Source: Bacteroidales bacterium UBA5287
GTDB taxonomy: Bacteria; Bacteroidota; Bacteroidia; Bacteroidales; Dysgonomonadaceae
Reading direction: 5' to 3'
Assembly (NCBI GenBank): GCA_002411345.1
Contig: DHSL01000009.1
Location: 35,289 to 99,288 of the forward strand
DNA length: 64,000 nt
Under the pieces are notes generated by a model. It was not told where the DNA came from. It was given only the letters and a program-made list of their open reading frames with translations, and made no database searches. Positions 63,817-64,000 of the stretch are shown one piece after another. Position 1 is the stretch's first letter. Every line of letters starts with the position of its first letter. Made by a program: the position numbers and the translations under genes.

Positions 63817-63885
63817 GGTATTTTTAGTAAACCTCACCTCCTTTGATTCATTTTGAAATAAACGACTTTTCATTGTATTATTTAT

Positions 63886-63893
63886 TATTTTTG
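63886..63893 (+). promoter_or_regulatory. Predicted -7 element for the last gene
   Basis: TATTTTTG, a TAnnTTTG match, 85 bases before the ATG at 63979. Confidence 0.35.
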
Positions 63894-63978
63894 CATTTAT
63901 AGGGTTAAACCTTGAATAACTTTTAATGTCAAAAACACAAAGAATAAAACGAGTATCAACTATAAAAAATTCAGCATT

Positions 63979-64000
63979 ATGAAAAAAATAAAGATTTTCC
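63979..64000 (+). CDS. Start of a truncated gene
   Basis: The last 22 bases read ATG followed by codons for KKIKIF. The basic start followed by Ile and Phe suggests the beginning of a signal peptide or membrane segment. A -7 promoter element lies upstream. Nothing can be said of function, and a non-coding ATG cannot be excluded. Confidence 0.4.

Noticed and set aside
1..64000. Search for CRISPR arrays, phage genes, transposases, integrases or defence clusters
   Set aside because: No regularly spaced direct repeats and no recognisable genes of these classes were found by reading. The window is core and lightly accessory genome.

Overview
The window is ordinary chromosomal DNA of an AT-rich member of the Bacteroidota, most likely order Bacteroidales. 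Pointers are the near absence of purine-rich Shine-Dalgarno sequences, repeated promoter elements of the TTG-N20-22-TAnnTTTG type used by the Bacteroidota primary sigma factor, secreted proteins with Bacteroidota-style signal peptides, a TonB-dependent receptor with a carboxypeptidase-like N-terminal domain, a serine-type sulfatase, a PNGase F-like amidase, and a str-S10-spc-alpha ribosomal cluster that contains map, infA and rpmJ but no tuf or adk. A secreted dipeptidyl peptidase, glutamate dehydrogenase and an alanine-dehydrogenase-like protein fit a peptide and amino acid user. Placement below order (for example Dysgonomonadaceae) is only an inference.

Layout. Positions 53-9560 hold tRNA-Gly, a MATE exporter and cyclophilin pair, then a long minus-strand group: yraN, MmcQ-like, birA, pyrH and frr (ending at a strong terminator), followed by rsgA, aroK and an alanine-dehydrogenase-like gene. 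A 75-aa protein, tadA and an FMN reductase lie on plus. Positions 9641-16899 hold a sulfatase, metG, a small outer membrane barrel and a YfhO-type membrane protein. Positions 16927-23946 hold addB and gdhA (minus, overlapping by 4 bp) diverging from trmB, mrp and a Nudix gene. Positions 24026-28788 encode a TPR protein and an outer membrane barrel. Positions 29005-38954 are the most accessory part: a coiled-coil zinc-ribbon protein, a Nif3-like protein, a PNGase F-II-like protein tail-to-tail with an SGNH-like secreted protein, an SDR, a TonB-dependent receptor, an aldo/keto reductase and NDH-2.

Positions 39213-57406 form one uninterrupted minus-strand superoperon, read rpsL-rpsG-fusA, the S10 block, the spc block with secY, map-infA-rpmJ, and the alpha block ending at rplQ, with tandem hairpins after it. 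Positions 57746-59347 are an ECF sigma factor, a one-TM possible anti-sigma protein and a DUF4252-type protein. The window closes with a membrane-anchored Nudix-like protein, lipA, a dipeptidyl peptidase and the first codons of a plus-strand gene.

I saw no CRISPR array, prophage, insertion sequence, toxin-antitoxin pair or recognisable defence island. The observations most worth following are the PNGase/SGNH pair, the degenerate-Nudix membrane protein, an Mrp homologue without its CxxC motif, an alanine-dehydrogenase homologue without its catalytic His and Asp, and paired hairpins upstream of rpsD. All alignments to reference proteins were made from memory, and no search was run.
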